Source: Candidatus Methylomirabilis sp. (lineage in GTDB: Bacteria > DYJV01). From it: a stretch of 32,296 nucleotides of DNA. A program made the translations under genes and the position numbers. The DNA lies in contig DYJV01000026.1 in assembly GCA_020722945.1 (NCBI GenBank), positions 1 to 32,296 on the forward strand, read 5' to 3'. Positions within the stretch are counted from its first letter, which is position 1; the number at the start of each line of letters is the position of its first letter. The notes beneath the pieces are model-generated. The model searched no databases. It was not told where the DNA came from and saw nothing but the letters and a program-made list of their open reading frames with translations. This document shows, piece by piece, positions 6,572 through 13,515 of this stretch.

Positions 6572-8500
6572 TTAAATTCTCTTTATAATCTCCATTCTGT
6601 CCCTGCAAGAATCAAGAATCATTTCCAACATTTTACTATAAGATATATCTGCTATCTTTGCCATTTTTGAGAGGTGCCCATCCCAACACCATCCAGGGTT
6701 TGGATTTACCTCCAGAAGTTTAGGATTCCCCTCTGAATCAAGTCTCCAATCAAATCTTGCATAATCATGGCAGTCGAGCCTTTCAAATAGTTTAAGGCAG
6801 CTTGCAATAATGAATCTTTCAATATCCTCTGTTAGATTTGCTTTTATAGATGTTATTTCCCAATAAGGCGAGGATGGGTCCCATTTTGCTTCATATCCAC
6901 AAATTTTTGGTAAATCTTCAGGAAGAGATGAGTAATCCTCCTCTATAATTGGAAGAGCAGTGTAAGATATAGTTGGATTGCCAATTATACCAACACTTAG
7001 ATCTTTACCTGTAAGGAACTCCTCGATTAATATGGGGTTGTTGTAACCAAATTTATCCCTTACCTGAATTATAGCATTTTCAAATGTTCCAACGTCGTAA
7101 CATACATTTTGGGTTGTAATTCCATAACTTGAATCGCCAAAGTTAGGTTTGACAATTACTGGAAAATTAAGTGAAAAATCTATAAAATTTATATCATCTG
7201 GTTTTATTATAAAAGCTTTTGCAACAGGAATTTCTATCTCATTTGCAATTCCTCTTATCAGTGATTTGTCGTAACAGGATGAGAGGCATTGTGGTGTCCC
7301 TCCTGAATAGTTAAGCCCAAACATCTCCAGTAGAGCTGGAATGTGAAGCTCTTTTTTCGGGTCATTGTTAAAACCTTCATCGCAAAGATTAAAAACAAAA
7401 CTATATTTATCCTTTAGTTTTAGGAGATCTTTAAATAATGTATCGTGATTATTTAGATAGATGAAATCGTATTTGCTGATATTTGAAAGTGCCTTTTTTA
7501 ACTCTTCTATTGTGTAAAAATCGTCATCATCAAATTTGGAATTGGGCTTTATTAGATCTTTTTTATTAGGATCACCCATTAGAACTAAAACAGTCTCCCT
7601 CTTTGTGGTGCTTTTTTTAATAACAGTGGGAGACTTTTTTATATTTGCAGTAATGAGTATCCTTTTGGACATCATGCCAAGATCTTGATTACGTTTTGAA
7701 TTGGAGGATAATTTGAGATTGTCAACTATATTTGAAAAACCTACACTATTTAGTATGTTAAATATCTCTTCAAAGCTGTAAAGTCTTTCAGCGTAAAATT
7801 GGTCAGCGACAACACCCTTTGTTACATGTGTGACCACCTCTCTTGAAATTAATCTCTCACCGTTTTTTGAAAGTGAACGTTCCCTACAAACAAAATAGTT
7901 ATGGTCTATCCACTCCCATGTTCTTGGGGTATAGTGTGTTCTCATATAAGTCCCGTCGGTAATGTCTATTAATAGTTTCCCATCAGGTTTGAGAACTCTT
8001 TTTACCTCTTCAAGAACTCTTTTATCTTCGTTTGCAGATTCAAAATATCCGAAACTATTCCCAGCTATTATGATTATATCAAATCGGTCATTTTTAAATC
8101 TCAGCTTTCTTGCATCACCCTCTCTAAATTCGATATTAAGGTGTGCCTGTTCACTTAGTTTCTTGGCTCTGTTTATCAGATAGTGAGACCTGTCTGTGCC
8201 TGCAATATTTTTATAGCCACGTTTTGCAAGCTCTATTGTATGGCGTCCCTGCCCACAGCAGAGGTCAAGAATAGAGTCATCTTTATTAGGTTTGAGAATA
8301 TCAAGAAATATATCAACTTCATATTTTGTTATCTCAATATCCTCAACAACATCACCGTCAGTTCTTAAATAGTTTGCATTAAAGATATATCTCCACCAGT
8401 CTGCCTTAACATAATTTTCGAGGTCCTCTACAGGGCCTAAAACTTTAACTAACGTTTCCTGATTTTTTAATTTATTTTTAGGTGCTTTATCTTCTTTCAA
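6572..8500 (-). CDS. Class I SAM methyltransferase fused to a D-Ala-D-Ala ligase-like ATP-grasp enzyme
   Basis: Two enzymes in one 642-aa chain. Residues about 35-285 form a SAM-dependent methyltransferase (motif I ILDLCCGQG at 77-85, post-I acidic TD at 102-103, motif IV region DIIIIAGNSFGYFE). After a basic linker (about 287-302), residues 303-642 form an ATP-grasp ligase like Ddl: ALLEMFGLNYSG (389-400), K451 in VKPNFGDSSYG, EEFLTGKDLSVG (493-504), D584 in RFDWR, and LEVNPNPGW (596-604). A carboxylate-amine ligation coupled to a methyl transfer is likely; the substrates are unknown. The start is TTG with AGGGG 7 nt upstream, and no in-frame ATG occurs before the methyltransferase core. First gene of the operon. 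Confidence 0.88.
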   Translation of the reverse strand: MKEDKAPKNKLKNQETLVKVLGPVEDLENYVKADWWRYIFNANYLRTDGDVVEDIEITKYEVDIFLDILKPNKDDSILDLCCGQGRHTIELAKRGYKNIAGTDRSHYLINRAKKLSEQAHLNIEFREGDARKLRFKNDRFDIIIIAGNSFGYFESANEDKRVLEEVKRVLKPDGKLLIDITDGTYMRTHYTPRTWEWIDHNYFVCRERSLSKNGERLISREVVTHVTKGVVADQFYAERLYSFEEIFNILNSVGFSNIVDNLKLSSNSKRNQDLGMMSKRILITANIKKSPTVIKKSTTKRETVLVLMGDPNKKDLIKPNSKFDDDDFYTIEELKKALSNISKYDFIYLNNHDTLFKDLLKLKDKYSFVFNLCDEGFNNDPKKELHIPALLEMFGLNYSGGTPQCLSSCYDKSLIRGIANEIEIPVAKAFIIKPDDINFIDFSLNFPVIVKPNFGDSSYGITTQNVCYDVGTFENAIIQVRDKFGYNNPILIEEFLTGKDLSVGIIGNPTISYTALPIIEEDYSSLPEDLPKICGYEAKWDPSSPYWEITSIKANLTEDIERFIIASCLKLFERLDCHDYARFDWRLDSEGNPKLLEVNPNPGWCWDGHLSKMAKIADISYSKMLEMILDSCRDRMEIIKRI

Positions 8501-8529
8501 TTTTTATCCCCTGAATAAATTTGCGAGGG

Positions 8530-8558
8530 ATAATATTCTTTTGTTTTATAATTGTCAA
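8530..8558 (-). promoter_or_regulatory. Sigma-70 promoter of the 8500-1056 operon
   Basis: On the minus strand a perfect TTGACA (8553-8558), a 17-bp spacer and TATTAT (8530-8535). Transcription should start near 8523, leaving a leader of about 23 nt that contains the AGGGG ribosome binding site before the TTG start at 8500. It is the only strong promoter seen for the seven genes down to 1056. Confidence 0.75.
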
Positions 8559-8704
8559 ATTAAAACTTCCTATTGTTTTATATAGCAAAGATTTGCGGTA
8601 AAAAAAAATTAGATACAAAAGTCAATATCTATTTTATCACTTTTTTCTATTCACCAATTTTTTAATATTTCAATTTTTTTAAAGTTAAAGATGTGGGTAG
8701 TTTC

Positions 8705-8792
8705 AACCTCTCAAATTCAACCTCTGTCATCTCATTCTCAACATCTGTGTTCTCAAACGAACCTCTGTTATCTCTAAATAACTTCTGTAATA
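8705..8792. repeat. Degenerate 20-21-bp tandem repeat
   Basis: Copies of AACCTCTGT-like units begin at 8705, 8719, 8740, 8760 and 8780, so after a short first unit the period is 21, 20 and 20 bp. The consensus is roughly AACCTCTGTNATCTCNN; each copy has a few changes and the last is the most diverged. Confidence 0.6.
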
Positions 8793-8953
8793 TCGAATGG
8801 AGATAGCTATCTTTTACAAATAGGTAGGTATGAGAGATATGTTTTTTAAAAAGCCATCCTTAAATCTGACTATTGTCAGACAAGTAAATTTAGGGTGAGA
8901 AAAAGAGTTCCCTCTGTTTTTCTTTAACTCCATCAGGACTTAATCCTGCCCCT

Positions 8954-9005
8954 GAGATTTTTCAGCACAATGCTCGTTGAAATGACAAAAGGGGAGTTTG
9001 TCATT
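8954..9005. repeat. Relic of a short dispersed palindromic repeat with hairpin
   Basis: GAGATTTTTC, an AGCACAATGCT centre and GAAATGACA form the layout GAGATTTCTC...GAAATGACA, known from short dispersed repeats in many bacteria. It runs into a perfect hairpin, AATGACAAA (8981-8989), loop AGGGGAG, TTTGTCATT (8997-9005). Family assignment is from memory of the pattern. Confidence 0.45.
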
Positions 9006-9133
9006 ATAATTCAAATTTTGAACCTTGAAATTGTATGATAACTATAACTTTTCTTATAATTTGAATTAAAAGTTGTTTTCTCTCTTTTTAAAGATTAATG
9101 ACTAATTTATTTAATCTCTCACCCAACTACAAC

Positions 9134-9160
9134 TTGACTTTTAAACTCTATTGATATAGA
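9134..9160 (+). promoter_or_regulatory. Candidate promoter giving a leaderless or near-leaderless message
   Basis: TTGACT (9134-9139), a short 15-bp spacer and TATAGA (9155-9160) lie directly before the ATG at 9169. No Shine-Dalgarno is visible before that ATG, and transcription would start within about 2 nt of it. The short spacer lowers confidence. Confidence 0.35.
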
Positions 9161-9168
9161 AAAATTTT

Positions 9169-9588
9169 ATGAAGTATAAAATTTGTGTTATTGATGGTCA
9201 GGGTGGAGGAATTGGAAGCTCTATTATAAAGAGGGTAAAAGAGGAGTTTACAGACTCAGTAGAGATAATTGCTATTGGGACCAACTCTATTGCTACTGCT
9301 GCCATGCTCAAATCTAAAGCAAATAAAGGTGCCACAGGTGAAAATTCTATAAAATATGTTGTAAATAAAGTTGATATAATAATTGGTCCTATATCAATTA
9401 TCATAGGGGATTCAATGCTTGGAGAGCTTACTCCTAAAATGGCATATTGGATATCTTCAGCAAAAGTAAAGAAGATTTTTCTCCCATATACTCAGGAAGA
9501 TATAGAGATTGTTGGGTTGAAGTTTGAGCCATTGCCACATATGATAGAGAAGTTGATTATAAGATTAAAGGAGATAATAAATGTGTGA
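9169..9588 (+). CDS. DUF3842 family protein
   Basis: A 139-aa protein with a conserved N-terminus KICVIDGQGGGIGSSII (4-20) that looks like a glycine-rich nucleotide-binding loop, followed by a Rossmann-like alternation and the conserved stretches IGTNSIATAAMLKSKANKGATGEN and VDIIIGPISIIIGDSMLGE. This matches the uncharacterised DUF3842 family; no reaction is known to me. It overlaps the start of cooT by 8 nt, so the two are translated together, which hints at a role in nickel handling or CO/acetyl-CoA metabolism. ATG 9169 is chosen because the glycine-rich loop begins ten residues later. Confidence 0.82.
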   Translation: MKYKICVIDGQGGGIGSSIIKRVKEEFTDSVEIIAIGTNSIATAAMLKSKANKGATGENSIKYVVNKVDIIIGPISIIIGDSMLGELTPKMAYWISSAKVKKIFLPYTQEDIEIVGLKFEPLPHMIEKLIIRLKEIINV

Positions 9589-9769
9589 AGTAAATGTTTA
9601 TTTCCTTAAAGACAATCATGAGCAGCAGGTTATGGAATCAGCGTATGTTATAAAAAGAGAGGATGATAATTACTACTTTTTGAATATTTTTGGAGAGCAA
9701 GAATTTTTAAAAGGGAAGCTCAAAACAATTGACCTTATGTCCCACAAAGTAATATTAGAGCAAGATTAA
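9581..9769 (+). CDS. cooT: CooT family small nickel-binding protein
   Basis: A 62-aa protein with the CooT signature: Met-Cys start (Cys2), a VYFLKDN beta strand, VMESAYVIKREDD, the FGEQEFLKGKLKTIDL core and a C-terminal HKVILEQD. CooT is a dimeric protein that binds one nickel ion through Cys2 and the N-terminal amines, and takes part in nickel delivery to carbon monoxide dehydrogenase. A good ribosome site, AAAGGAG, precedes the ATG inside the DUF3842 gene. Its stop overlaps that of fetB on the other strand. No CODH gene is in the window. Confidence 0.8.
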   Translation: MCEVNVYFLKDNHEQQVMESAYVIKREDDNYYFLNIFGEQEFLKGKLKTIDLMSHKVILEQD

Positions 9770-10515
9770 ACCACAAGCTGCTCAAAACTATTAAATATCT
9801 TCATCTTTGCCATTCGGACAGTCAAGAATGCACTTATAAAAGATGAAACAACTATCATTACTATTATTATAATCTGATACACTGCTGCATCTAAAGGATT
9901 TGCACCGCCCAATATCATCCCTGCCATCAGCCCGGGTATCCATACAAGACCGAGTGATTTCATATTATCTATCTTGGGAATCATTGCTACTTTGATTGAT
10001 GATCTCTGTATATCTTTAAATGCTGTATTTGAGGAAAAGCCAAGACTAAGCATTGTTTCTATAAAATTTCTTCTATTTGAAAGCTCAGAATTTAACCTAT
10101 CAAACGAAAGAGAGATGCTGTTCATTACATTACCTATTATCATTCCTGAAAGTGGAATTATCATTTCAGGTTTATTTTCTATTACATTAAAGATTATAAG
10201 GAGAAAAATAGTAGAAAATGATGAAATATACATTGAAAAAAGAGATATTGTAAAACTATTTTTTAAGAATTTCCCATGTTTGTTTGCTGTAACAGTCCCA
10301 AACATTGCCATTAAGATTAAAGCAAAGAAAGTGTATATATTGGAAAGGTTAAATAGTTTTAGGATGATAAATGAAAGTATAGTTACTTGGAACAATGCTC
10401 TAAAAAATGATATTAGAATATCTTTCTCTATTTTAAGCTTCTCCCCCTTTGCAAATAGATAAACTCCAATAATAAGGGTTAGGCATACCAAAACCTGATA
10501 AATACTATGTTTCAT
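9766..10515 (-). CDS. fetB: FetB/UPF0014-type ABC transporter permease
   Basis: A 249-aa membrane protein with about six or seven helices and the UPF0014 hallmarks: PLSGMIIGNVMNSISLSFDRL (mid-chain), ETMLSLGFSSNTAFK, and WIPGLMAGMILGGANPLDA near residues 192-210. In E. coli the FetA-FetB pair exports iron and protects from peroxide stress; other members may move different metals or small molecules. It overlaps the fetA gene by 11 nt. Its stop codon overlaps that of cooT on the opposite strand, so no terminator separates the two convergent units. Confidence 0.85.
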   Translation of the reverse strand: MKHSIYQVLVCLTLIIGVYLFAKGEKLKIEKDILISFFRALFQVTILSFIILKLFNLSNIYTFFALILMAMFGTVTANKHGKFLKNSFTISLFSMYISSFSTIFLLIIFNVIENKPEMIIPLSGMIIGNVMNSISLSFDRLNSELSNRRNFIETMLSLGFSSNTAFKDIQRSSIKVAMIPKIDNMKSLGLVWIPGLMAGMILGGANPLDAAVYQIIIIVMIVVSSFISAFLTVRMAKMKIFNSFEQLVV

Positions 10516-11146
10516 TTAAAGTCCCATTTTTAATGGTAAAAAATTTTTCACATATATTTTTAGCAAATAAAATATTATGAGTTACTATTATAAAACGAAT
10601 TTTCCTCTCTATGTTTAAGTTGGTAATAATTTGTTCAAGTAATTTGATATTGCTTTCGTCAAGAGCACTTGTCGGTTCATCAAAGAGTATTAGTTCGGGG
10701 TAGTTTAACATACCTCTCAACAGTGCCAGCCTTTGTTGCTGACCTATTGAAAGTTTGGACATTTTCTGCTGTAATATATCGCTATCAAGTTTAAAACTTT
10801 CAAAAATTTCTTTAATCTGCTCGATAGTTATATCTTTTTTTACAAGTTTAAACTCTTCTAATACATTGTCAGCAATAGAAACAGGGATTTGGGGTATGTA
10901 GGATATTGTTTTTCTTAATGATAAAGGATTGTAATTGTGTATATCTATCCCTTTAAATATAATTTGACCATCTGAAAAAGGGATTAGACCATTTATAGAT
11001 TTTAATAAAGTAGATTTCCCCTCACCCGATTCCCCAAGAATGGCAATAATATTTTCATTGGTGATCTGAAAATTTATCTTATTTAAGATTGTAGAGGTGT
11101 TAAAAGATTGTGTGAGGTTTTTTACTTCTAAAAAACTATTATACAA
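10505..11146 (-). CDS. fetA: FetA-type ABC transporter ATP-binding protein
   Basis: A compact 213-aa ATPase with Walker A GESGEGKST (38-46), Q-loop in YIPQIP (83-88), signature LSIGQ (132-136, where LSGGQ is usual) and Walker B LILFDEPTSALDE (152-164). The short length and coupling to a UPF0014 permease identify the FetA/YbbL group. The start is TTG at 11146, with GGAG 10 nt upstream; no ATG precedes the ATPase core. Substrate is inferred as iron from the family only. Confidence 0.82.
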   Translation of the reverse strand: MYNSFLEVKNLTQSFNTSTILNKINFQITNENIIAILGESGEGKSTLLKSINGLIPFSDGQIIFKGIDIHNYNPLSLRKTISYIPQIPVSIADNVLEEFKLVKKDITIEQIKEIFESFKLDSDILQQKMSKLSIGQQQRLALLRGMLNYPELILFDEPTSALDESNIKLLEQIITNLNIERKIRFIIVTHNILFAKNICEKFFTIKNGTLNET

Positions 11147-11538
11147 ATTTTTTGATCTCCAGTTTTTTTAAAAAAAGTGTTACTCAAAATTACTATTTTT
11201 GATAAAAATTGTGTGATTGAAACCTTGAAAAAGATACTGCTGTATTATTTTACCTCTGATTTATTTCTTTATCTGTTTCTTATTTTCCAGCTAAACTTCC
11301 CTCACGGCCATTCACGGTCGTTATAAAATGATGAGATTTTGAAACAAGTTTGAGATGAATGAAAAACTGATTTATCTTTAAATTTTGTATTCTTATCTTA
11401 CTTTCTATGATTAAAATCTAAACTTATTGAAATTTACTCTAAACTTGTTTGTATAAATATTGTGAGTTGTATAAAGTAATATAAATTTAGTTATACAATT
11501 ATCATTTGAATTGCTGCAAACTTCAGATAGTTAAATTA
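11147..11538. other. Gene-free gap with repeat relics
   Basis: This stretch separates fetA from the gene ending at 11539; both run on the minus strand. It holds a relic of a dispersed repeat (11291-11358), an inverted pair AAACAAGTTT (11342-11351) and AAACTTGTTT (11441-11450), and a hairpin TTGTATAA/TTATACAA with a 16-nt loop (11467-11498). None is followed by a T-run convincing enough to call a terminator. No gene or RNA is evident. Confidence 0.5.
11291..11358. repeat. Relic of a dispersed intergenic repeat
   Basis: Two imperfect copies of TCACGGYC (11302-11320) are followed by GTTATAAAATGATGAGATTT and TGAAACAAGTTTGAGATGA. The block is more GC-rich at its left end than the surrounding gap. 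It resembles, from memory, short dispersed repeats built around GAGATTCTGAAACAAGTTC; this copy has point changes. Confidence 0.4.
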
Positions 11539-12180
11539 TTAATCTTTTAGAAATTCGAGTTTATAGTTAAAATATTTTATTTTTGAAAGATCATCTTGAG
11601 GAAATGTTTTTTCAAAATCTGAGTTACTATATGGTGAAATATCTTGAATATCTATAACTTTTACAAATAGAGATTTGTTGTTCTCGTCAAAGAAAGTGGT
11701 GGATAACTTTATCTGCCTTACAAAGTTTGGACAATTATTATCGATTCTACCACTTATTTTGAGGTCAAAATTTTTATTTGTCTTGTTGTGTAAGTGAAGA
11801 GCTTCAAAATTTTTAACAATTGGATTGCAAATTTCATTCTCATCTTGTTTTACGGATTTTTTATCAGTTTTTTTATCTTTTTTAGATGCAGTAGGTGCTG
11901 GTGCTGATTGTGTTGTATTGTCGTCAATAGGAAGAGTAGGATTTGAGTCTATATATTTTGTGTCAGAAGCTATCTTTTGTATATTTTTGATATTTTTTTT
12001 GGGATAAACTATATATCCACCAAATTTGTAAACCTTTATTGTATCGCCATTATCTATATAGCTCTCAGTTTTAACTTTGGTTCCACCATTGAGAGTTATA
12101 ATGTAATTTGGCTTTGAAAGAAGGATTGCAGGGAGTAAAAGGATAAAAATAATTGTGACTATTAATTTTACTTTATGCAT
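11539..12180 (-). CDS. Periplasmic protein of unknown function
   Basis: I do not recognise a named family. Residues 1-22 form a signal peptide. Residues about 25-70 look like a small beta domain (IITLNGGTKVKTESYIDNGD) resembling short SH3-like or DUF4124-like modules. Residues 85-115 are a low-complexity linker rich in Thr, Ala, Pro and Lys. The C-terminal 95 residues are beta-rich (KISGRIDNNCPNFVRQI, TTFFDENNKSLF), somewhat like FxLYD domains. Two cysteines (C118, C150) could form a disulfide. The ATG overlaps the end of hom by 8 nt, so it is last in that operon. Confidence 0.75.
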   Translation of the reverse strand: MHKVKLIVTIIFILLLPAILLSKPNYIITLNGGTKVKTESYIDNGDTIKVYKFGGYIVYPKKNIKNIQKIASDTKYIDSNPTLPIDDNTTQSAPAPTASKKDKKTDKKSVKQDENEICNPIVKNFEALHLHNKTNKNFDLKISGRIDNNCPNFVRQIKLSTTFFDENNKSLFVKVIDIQDISPYSNSDFEKTFPQDDLSKIKYFNYKLEFLKD

Positions 12181-13495
12181 AAAAATCCTCTATCCTGATT
12201 ATAAAAGTTTTTGAATGTGTTATATCAAGATTGTCAATTTGCTGGACAGCTTTTTTGATGTTGTATCCGAGAGATTCATGGGTTATCATAACTATTGAAA
12301 CAGATAAATTTGAATTTTCAGAGGTGCTTTTACCCTTTTGAATGACTGACTCTATGCTGATATTTAGCCTGCTCAGTATTCCTGATATTTTTGAGAGAAC
12401 TCCCGGAGCATCAGCAACAGAAAATCTCATATAGTATCTACTTGACAATCTATCTATTGAGGCAAGTTTTAATTTTTTGAGATTTTTTGATAAAGCTGTA
12501 TAGCCAGATTTCCTTGAAAGGCATCCTTTGTCAATATTTATGGCAGCTTCCACAATGTCTGCTACAACACTTGTTGCAGTTGGTGAGCTTCCGGCTCCTC
12601 TCCCATAGTATAGAGAGGAGCCGAGAAAATCACCTTTTACATATATGGCATTATATACATTGTTTATATTTGAGAGGATTGAATCTTTTTTTACAAGAGC
12701 AGGGTGAACTCTTCCTTCTATATACCCATCAGATCTTTTTGCAACAGCAAGGAGTTTGATTGAATATCCAAATTCATCAGCAAATTTGATATCTTCATCT
12801 GTAATCCCTGTTATCCCCTCGGTATATATCTGATTAAAATCAACTTTGATATCATAGATAAGATTGAGTAAAATTGCTAACTTATGGGCAGTATCAATCC
12901 CTTCTATATCAAAAGTAGGGTCTTTTTCAGCATAACCTTTATCTTGTGCTTCTTTTAGTGCTGTATCAAATTTAAGTTTTTTCTGTGTCATTTCGGTCAG
13001 TATGTAATTAGAAGTTCCGTTTAATATTCCGTAGAGATACTCTATGTTGTTTGATAGGAGGAAATCTTTAACTATTCTAATTATTGGAATACCACCAGCA
13101 ACGCTTGCCTCAAAGAGTATATCAACACTATTTTTTTCGGCTTCTCTTACGATATCGAAACCTTTTAATGCCAATAGAGCTTTATTTGCAGTAACGACTG
13201 ATTTCTTTTTCTTTAGAGAATTGATGATTATAGACTCTGCACTCTGGATTCCTCCCATAACTTCTACTACAATATCTATATCTTTATCCAAATATATATT
13301 TTCAGGTTTATCTGTAAATAAAGACTTTGCTTCAGGAAAATCTCTATCCTTTTCCATATCAGCAACAAGAATTTTCTTGATTTCGATATCGAGACCGGTC
13401 CTGTTAATCAGAAGCTCCCTATTTTTCTTTAAAAGAGCATAAGTGCCACTGCCTACAATGCCAAAACCACAGATAGCGATATTAATTTTTTTCAC
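12173..13495 (-). CDS. hom: Homoserine dehydrogenase
   Basis: Reduces aspartate semialdehyde to homoserine with NAD(P)H, the branch point to threonine and methionine. The 440-aa chain has the Rossmann loop GFGIVGSGT (10-18), the VMGGIQSAESII and VVTANKALLAL catalytic-region segments, the family signature GYAEKDPTFDIEGIDTAHK, and a C-terminal ACT domain (about 353-440) with APGVLSKISGILSRLNISI. The ACT domain suggests allosteric control, usually by threonine. The start is GTG with AAGGG about 7 nt upstream. It lies 20 nt after the thiol oxidoreductase gene, an unrelated function. Confidence 0.95.
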   Translation of the reverse strand: MKKINIAICGFGIVGSGTYALLKKNRELLINRTGLDIEIKKILVADMEKDRDFPEAKSLFTDKPENIYLDKDIDIVVEVMGGIQSAESIIINSLKKKKSVVTANKALLALKGFDIVREAEKNSVDILFEASVAGGIPIIRIVKDFLLSNNIEYLYGILNGTSNYILTEMTQKKLKFDTALKEAQDKGYAEKDPTFDIEGIDTAHKLAILLNLIYDIKVDFNQIYTEGITGITDEDIKFADEFGYSIKLLAVAKRSDGYIEGRVHPALVKKDSILSNINNVYNAIYVKGDFLGSSLYYGRGAGSSPTATSVVADIVEAAINIDKGCLSRKSGYTALSKNLKKLKLASIDRLSSRYYMRFSVADAPGVLSKISGILSRLNISIESVIQKGKSTSENSNLSVSIVMITHESLGYNIKKAVQQIDNLDITHSKTFIIRIEDFYA

Positions 13496-13515
13496 AATAT
13501 AACCCTTTTTAATAT

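Larger units (their letters stand above)
8501..9168. other. Gene-free gap with decayed repeats
   Basis: The left edge holds the operon promoter and the right edge a candidate promoter for the DUF3842 gene. In between are a degenerate 20-21-bp repeat (8705-8792), a 6-bp hairpin TCTGAC-TATT-GTCAGA (8865-8880), a relic of a dispersed repeat (8954-8987), a 9-bp-stem hairpin (8981-9005) and a 10-bp inverted repeat AATTCAAATT/AATTTGAATT (9008-9017 and 9058-9067). No convincing gene is present: a minus-strand 39-codon ORF (8814-8933) and an overlapping start-less open stretch (8662-8856) read through the repeats. Confidence 0.6.

Noticed and set aside
8814-8933. A minus-strand 39-codon ORF in the gap upstream of the DUF3842 gene
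   Set aside because: It runs through a hairpin and the repeat region, has no clear ribosome site and matches no family I recognise.
9974-10462. A 162-codon plus-strand ORF antisense to fetB
   Set aside because: It mirrors the fetB frame; the minus strand encodes the conserved UPF0014 permease, so this is a shadow.
11215-11223. GATTGAAAC, typical of the end of CRISPR repeats
   Set aside because: It occurs once, without spaced copies, so there is no array.
13044-13442. A 132-codon plus-strand ORF opposite hom
   Set aside because: It is antisense to the conserved NAD-binding half of homoserine dehydrogenase and shows no domain of its own.
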